64,000 bases of DNA from assembly GCA_013399695.1 (NCBI GenBank), contig VXAU01006135.1, forward strand, positions 489,479-553,478, given 5' to 3'. The notes under the pieces are model-generated. The model was not told the origin of the DNA, did not search any database, and saw only the letters and a list, made by a program, of their open reading frames with translations. Origin of the DNA: Formicarius rufipectus (lineage: Eukaryota; Chordata; Aves; Passeriformes; Formicariidae). Shown piece by piece: positions 61,201 to 64,000 of this stretch. Numbering within the stretch: position 1 is the stretch's first letter; the number at the start of each line of letters is the position of its first letter. Both the position numbers and the translations under genes were made by a program.

Positions 61201-63954
61201 AGGAATTGTTGCCCCCACCACATAAATTAATATATGAAGCCAGCACAACACTCAGTGCCAAAGCCACACCATCAAAGGTATGCGCCAGCCTTTCTTAAAT
61301 AAAGTGCTTGAACTCAGGCCTACAAACAGGAGGGGGTGCAAAATACTACACAACACTTAAATGAATTACAAGCTCACTAAAACAGTAGTGCTCCCCACTA
61401 GTACATTCTTGGCACCCTCCCTTGAGGTGAATGAGTTGTGGTACCCTCAGACTTCCATCATGTGTCATGCTAGTCACAGACCTGTACAGGATGCACACTG
61501 GTTATGGGAAATGCAAGATTCTGAGGATTTATAATTTTCTTTCAGAGTACATTAGTAATTCCTACCAATATTAAACACTCATCTTTGTAAAACATTTAAA
61601 AACCAGCAAATTTAAGATAAAATACTTTCAATTGTTGGACAGCAGAGGAGTAGTCATTTCTGCCAGAATCAACCCTTTTTTGGTATTAGGACACTCAGTA
61701 TGTCTAAAATTTCTGTCTGCAATCTATTCACAACACAAATGTTATCAGTTACTCAAATTGCTTTAACTGATTTTTGACAGCAATAAATTTGAACTGTACT
61801 TTCTATTTCTACAGACTACAGCAAATTGATGCACAAAGCCATCTGACAAAGCAAAACAAACAATATTTAAGACAAAATGTACTTGCTTTTCTCTGCTCAT
61901 CATCTTTGCAGTTCTGGAGCTTTTCATCAAACAGCTGAAAGAAAGAGATACTTGTGAAAATACTGAAAGTGTTATTAATTTCCTATGTAAAAGAAACAGT
62001 CACATTTCAAAACAAAAAGCATTTAATAAGTACTTAAGTCACAAGACCCTGGTATTATGATCCAAAGCAGTTTTGTCCCAATATTTCTTTACAGTATTTG
62101 TGATATGACAAATTTGTAACCAATTTTTCACATTATCCCATCTTGCAAGTGACCAAATCTCACCTGGCATGATTCCACCATGGCTTGAACAGAAAGGTAA
62201 GGTTAAGTAACAAAAGTGACACTCACCAAACCATCTCCAACTGCCTTTCCTCTATTTCAGCAAAGATCTTTGGGGCATATGAAGGATCTACAAAACAGCC
62301 TCAAGCCTCACCAACCCTTCCAGGTACCCTGTTATTCAGGTACATCATTCCAACTATGTAGGATTTGTAAGCACTCCTTCTGGCAAGAAATAGAGTGATT
62401 TCCCAGCATTAATTTGTGTTAAATAAAAGGGGAACCCGAGATGCAGCTAGGCAAAGTGAAACAAATTCCTGCTGCAAATCCTGCACATAAGACAAGCTGA
62501 GCCACAAGAGTTCACAGTCGCCTCTGAGGTGCACACACAAATAAATAACCACGAAGCTTGTTCAAGGAAGAGGAAAGATTAAGGACAATGCTCCAAAGTC
62601 CATCACATCCACCCTTGCTCAGAGAAGAGGATGTAATTTTTAGGAAGTGAGCCGCAGTTCTTCACTCGACTGCCTGCCTCAAACCTACTCATGTGCTCCC
62701 TTTCCCTTGAGGGCTGATTTCTGGTTCTAAAAAAAGCCTGTGATCTTGGTCCCTGTCCATCCTCACACTGATTCTTCTTTCATAATTAATTAAATCCTAC
62801 ACCACTCCCCTCATCTGGCCTGAAATAGGAATTAGGTGGTGAGAAGATTTAAATACCTCCCATCAGTGAGGTGTGCTCCATGGCTCCGGAGGGGGAGACC
62901 AAGGCAGCTCCTGAGCAAGGCTCTTGGGGGTAGCTCTGAGTTTTGTTTGCATCTCTCTGTCTGCCTTCTCTTTTGTTGTTATGCTCTCCCCTCTCTGCCC
63001 TCCCCTCCAGCTGAATTTTTGCTGAGTATCTCACGTGCCATATTTGCACATGATATCAGGAAAAAACCCAATCTAACCCAGCAGAATTAAAGCAATCTTA
63101 ACAGCAATTTTAACCTGCTGAGTCATGGGGAAAAGTGTCCTAAGCAGCAGCAAAAACTGTTTCTCAATAAGGTGAGTACTGAGAGATGTGACCTCACTGC
63201 TCCTCACATCCCATCTATCCTTGAAATACAAAGTATAAAAGAACTGTATTTGTACAACATTCCTACAGAATGTTTTCTCTCAAGGACAAGGCAAGGATTA
63301 TCTATCACTACTGCAACAAAGTCTGAAACTATTTGCAGCTTTAGTTACACATTACTCGACAAAATTTTCTCAAAATAGATTCTAAAATGCTATGAGCAAC
63401 ACAATGATTTAATTATGTTGTGCAACTGAACCGAACCCCTTTTTGCCATTTCTATAAAGGTGTATATATCAAACAGAACCTTTCAGCCACTGTAAATTAT
63501 TTTATATACTTTAATTTTTAACTCCATTTTTCAGCTTATTTTAGCCCTTAGCTCCTAACTTTTAATTTTTACACAGGTAGTAAAAACACCTTTATTTCAG
63601 AAGTAGTTAGAATTTATGCAACATATTAAGAAAGAGGAAATAAAACTCTATTATCATGACACTTCATATATAGAAGTGTTTTTTCCAGTTCACAGCCAGA
63701 TGATGTCTCTCCACCCCACGTTCAGCAGAACATCTGCCAAGCACCAAACACGACTGACTCTCCCTGCTGAGCTTCCTCTCAACCCGACCTTGAAACCAGC
63801 CTGGCAAAGACCCCCAGCACAGAAAATACACCATAAAACACCAGTCAGCCACCAGTACCTTCAACTGGTCTATCAAGATCTGCAAATAAGCATCAGCCTC
63901 CGTAAGTTTCTTGTCAAAATCATGAACGCTGGGAACAAATCCCGAGTCCACACC
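40170..63954 (-). CDS. OSBPL9: OSBPL9 (ORP9), oxysterol-binding protein-related lipid transfer protein, 20 exons
   Basis: ORP9 moves PI4P, phosphatidylserine and sterol at ER-Golgi/endosome contacts. Twenty exons join in frame into 631 residues plus stop; the human protein is about 736, so the N-terminal PH domain lies beyond 64000. Order seen: VDSGFVPSVHDFDKKLTEAD after the PH region, a helical linker, a Ser/Pro-rich stretch with the acidic FFAT-like EDEFYDADEF (VAP binding at the ER), the acidic spacer before [20 protein letters not shown], and the complete ORD with [29 protein letters not shown], the family signature EQVSHHPP (43273-43296), FYGGKKHRITAEIFSP, IEGEWNGVMYAKY, and the end WVYDEPLLKRLAASKH. 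The HH pair that contacts the PI4P phosphate is intact. Two introns use GC donors. It is convergent with NRDC, as in human. Confidence 0.97.
40353..40488 (-). CDS. OSBPL9: OSBPL9 exon, ORD C-terminal helix
   Basis: The exon has 136 nt and encodes LWKDVTFNL-type sequence (here LWKDVTYNLKIRDIDAATAA), then the charged helix KHALEERQRAEARARKESET and SWETR. Donor GTGAGC. The residue at the upstream junction is Cys; I recall Ser there in mammals. Confidence 0.95.
40858..40949 (-). CDS. OSBPL9: OSBPL9 exon
   Basis: The exon has 92 nt and encodes ENAVFIDTKKMPTIKKKVRK, then LEDQDDFESR plus two bases. Acceptor CACTCTAG, donor GTAAGA. Confidence 0.95.
41307..41385 (-). CDS. OSBPL9: OSBPL9 exon
   Basis: The exon has 79 nt and encodes SPNDKKPFCSIEGEWNGVMY, then AKYSTG. 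The EGEWNG motif is conserved across ORPs. Donor GTAACG. Confidence 0.95.
42280..42420 (-). CDS. OSBPL9: OSBPL9 exon
   Basis: The exon has 141 nt and encodes SILTVPWIELGGECSISCSK, TGYNASIVFHTKPFYGGKKH, then RITAEI. It begins with the base that completes Arg from the GC-donor exon. Confidence 0.96.
42531..42594 (-). CDS. OSBPL9: OSBPL9 exon (GC splice donor)
   Basis: The exon has 64 nt and encodes CVTCLDHDEHYILTFPNGYG plus two bases of Arg. The donor is GGAAG|GCAAGT. The GT four bases on would shift the frame of the next exon, so this is a GC-AG intron. Confidence 0.95.
42900..43010 (-). CDS. OSBPL9: OSBPL9 exon
   Basis: The exon has 111 nt and encodes SAFYAECFSKRIQFNAHIWT, then KSKFLGMSIGVHNIGQ. 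Of two AGs at the 5' end, only the upstream one (CCTTCAG) keeps the Ile of HHPPIS. Confidence 0.95.
43272..43356 (-). CDS. OSBPL9: OSBPL9 exon with OSBP signature EQVSHHPP
   Basis: The exon has 85 nt and encodes EPVSEGPVPWVSKSSVTFVA, then EQVSHHPP, the fingerprint of the oxysterol-binding protein family. Donor GTAAGT. Confidence 0.98.
44355..44529 (-). CDS. OSBPL9: OSBPL9 exon, ORD core
   Basis: The exon has 175 nt and encodes [40 protein letters not shown], then [27 protein letters not shown] lines the lipid pocket. The donor is an unusual GTTAGT. Confidence 0.96.
44764..44849 (-). CDS. OSBPL9: OSBPL9 exon, ORD start
   Basis: The exon has 86 nt and encodes [20 protein letters not shown], then FAHPDLFV. 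Acceptor CACTCAG, donor GTATTT. Confidence 0.96.
46205..46323 (-). CDS. OSBPL9: OSBPL9 exon, acidic spacer and ORD lid
   Basis: The exon has 119 nt and encodes LFDPPDDREDDGEGESVEEH, then [19 protein letters not shown]. The second half corresponds to the conserved lid helix of ORP lipid-binding domains. Donor GTCAGC. Confidence 0.96.
46579..46691 (-). CDS. OSBPL9: OSBPL9 exon, Ser-rich linker
   Basis: The exon has 113 nt and encodes SSGPAAVLTRSSTGSSMKRP, then DTTESLNSSMSNGTNDT. It is a low-complexity regulatory linker. Confidence 0.95.
47396..47555 (-). CDS. OSBPL9: OSBPL9 exon with FFAT-like motif
   Basis: The exon has 160 nt and encodes SGQSAPSSSLTSPSHVNLSP, NTVPDFSYSSSEDEFYDADE, then FYQSSSSPKRCM. 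EFYDADE preceded by an acidic/Ser tract is the VAP-binding FFAT motif known in ORP9. Confidence 0.96.
47884..48480 (-). mobile_element. Solo endogenous-retrovirus LTR (597 bp) with 5-bp target-site duplication
   Basis: The element starts TGTGTCAGG and ends CTACCACA on the + strand. Read on the - strand it is TGTGGTAG to CCTGACACA, a TG...CA LTR. The same five bases, AACTG, lie immediately on both sides (47879-47883 and 48481-48485). On the - strand it has a TATA box (48388-48393) and a GGAAAAGG-type and AT-rich 3' half. No internal retroviral sequence flanks it, so it is a solo LTR left by recombination. A 5-bp duplication fits ERVL-like elements, but I cannot name the family. Intact ends and an intact duplication suggest a fairly young insertion. 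Confidence 0.9.
48388..48393 (-). promoter_or_regulatory. LTR TATA box
   Basis: GTGTATAAAGACAGG on the - strand, at about 90 bases from the LTR's 5' end in its own orientation. It would start transcription near 48360 in the OSBPL9 direction. Confidence 0.55.
48626..48727 (-). CDS. OSBPL9: OSBPL9 exon, linker
   Basis: The exon has 102 nt and encodes PAQLCKSEQRPSSLPVGPVV, then ASLGNQTPTPNST. Acceptor TCCCCTAG, donor GTACAG. It starts and ends in phase 1. Confidence 0.94.
49197..49290 (-). CDS. OSBPL9: OSBPL9 exon, linker
   Basis: The exon has 94 nt and encodes STINPVDAVYQPSPLEPSGV, then STMPSQAVLPP. It is followed by donor GTAGGG. Confidence 0.96.
49291..51880 (-). other. OSBPL9: OSBPL9 intron
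   Basis: About 2.6 kb of AT-rich sequence. I see no other gene, RNA or transposon. Confidence 0.8.
51881..51919 (-). CDS. OSBPL9: OSBPL9 39-nt exon
   Basis: Phase 0 at both ends. It encodes DQNNEEKHADGLI. Acceptor CTTCCTTAAG, donor GTAAGT. Confidence 0.93.
51920..56112 (-). other. OSBPL9: OSBPL9 intron
   Basis: About 4.2 kb. It contains only short G-rich (54061-54080) and A-rich tracts. No gene or recognisable mobile element was found. Confidence 0.8.
56113..56163 (-). CDS. OSBPL9: OSBPL9 51-nt exon
   Basis: Phase 0 at both ends. It encodes SMVESIKHCIVLLQIAK, an amphipathic helix of the linker. Acceptor TTTCCCTAG, donor GTAAGT. Confidence 0.95.
56355..56697 (+). mobile_element. CR1 LINE 3' fragment
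   Basis: Seen in order: CTCTTCTCAGTGGTGCCCAG, TGATGGGACACCAGGCAATG, CACTGGAACAGGTTGTACAC, AGAGGTTGCAGAGCCTCCAC, GGTTGGACTAAGACCTCCAG and a CCATGATTCTA tail. These are landmarks of the avian CR1 3' end in the same order. The copy is 5'-truncated, diverged, and antisense to OSBPL9. The left edge is approximate. Confidence 0.88.
56857..56886 (-). CDS. OSBPL9: OSBPL9 30-nt microexon
   Basis: Ten codons, phase 0 at both ends, encoding KIEGLKETTS. Acceptor CTTTTGCAG, donor GTAAGT. Confidence 0.94.
56887..61886 (-). other. OSBPL9: OSBPL9 intron
   Basis: About 5 kb between a GC donor at 61886 and the microexon. I see no gene or clear repeat; scattered open frames of 60-123 codons look like chance. 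Confidence 0.8.
61887..61934 (-). CDS. OSBPL9: OSBPL9 48-nt exon (GC splice donor)
   Basis: Phase 0 at both ends. It encodes LFDEKLQNCKDDEQRK. The donor is AGAAAA|GCAAGT; the GT four bases later would add four nucleotides and break the frame with the next exon, so this is a GC-AG intron. Confidence 0.94.
61935..63858 (-). other. OSBPL9: OSBPL9 intron
   Basis: About 1.9 kb of AT-rich intron. Nothing else was recognised. Confidence 0.8.
63859..63954 (-). CDS. OSBPL9: OSBPL9 exon, segment after the PH domain
   Basis: The exon has 96 nt, phase 0 at both ends. It encodes GVDSGFVPSVHDFDKKLTEA, then DAYLQILIDQLK. Acceptor TTTATTTCCAG, donor GTACTG. It is the most upstream OSBPL9 exon in the window. 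Confidence 0.97.
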
Positions 63955-64000
63955 CTGGAAATAAACAAACAGATAAATAGTCAGTTAGCATTCAAGGTGG

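Overview
The window is vertebrate nuclear DNA, almost certainly from a bird. The reasons are the gene order RAB3B-NRDC-OSBPL9 (the human 1p32.3 order), compact introns, fragments of the CR1 LINE that dominates avian genomes, and a solo ERV LTR of avian type. Exons were read by following conserved protein families across splice sites. Every internal exon's length and phase was checked against its neighbours. There is one assembly gap, 13975-14562.

Region 1 (1 to about 11.9 kb, + strand) holds the last three coding exons of RAB3B, a secretory-vesicle Rab GTPase. It starts at the DTAGQE box and ends at the doubly prenylated Cys-Ser-Cys tail, followed by a long 3' UTR with two poly(A) hexamers. 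The first exons lie outside the window.

Region 2 (about 13.0-38.9 kb, + strand) is nardilysin, NRDC, an M16 zinc metallopeptidase. Its CpG-island promoter runs straight into the gap, which hides the rest of exon 1. Thirty further exons (17779-38770) encode 1,049 residues: the acidic insert, the HFLEH zinc site and the complete C-terminal half.

Region 3 (about 39.5-64 kb, - strand) is OSBPL9 (ORP9), convergent with NRDC. Twenty exons encode 631 residues, from the end of the PH-domain region through the coiled-coil linker, a FFAT-like motif and the whole sterol/phospholipid-binding domain with EQVSHHPP. The PH-domain exons lie beyond 64000. The NRDC and OSBPL9 stop codons are about 1.4 kb apart, so their 3' UTRs share this space.

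The most notable points are three GC-AG introns among about 50 fully visible introns; a 597-bp solo LTR with a perfect 5-bp target-site duplication inside OSBPL9; a run of five phase-0 exons in the OSBPL9 linker; a poly(A) hexamer overlapping the NRDC stop codon; and a perfect NRF1 site over the putative NRDC start codon. I found no previously undescribed coding system. The remaining sequence is intronic or intergenic, and its open reading frames look like chance.
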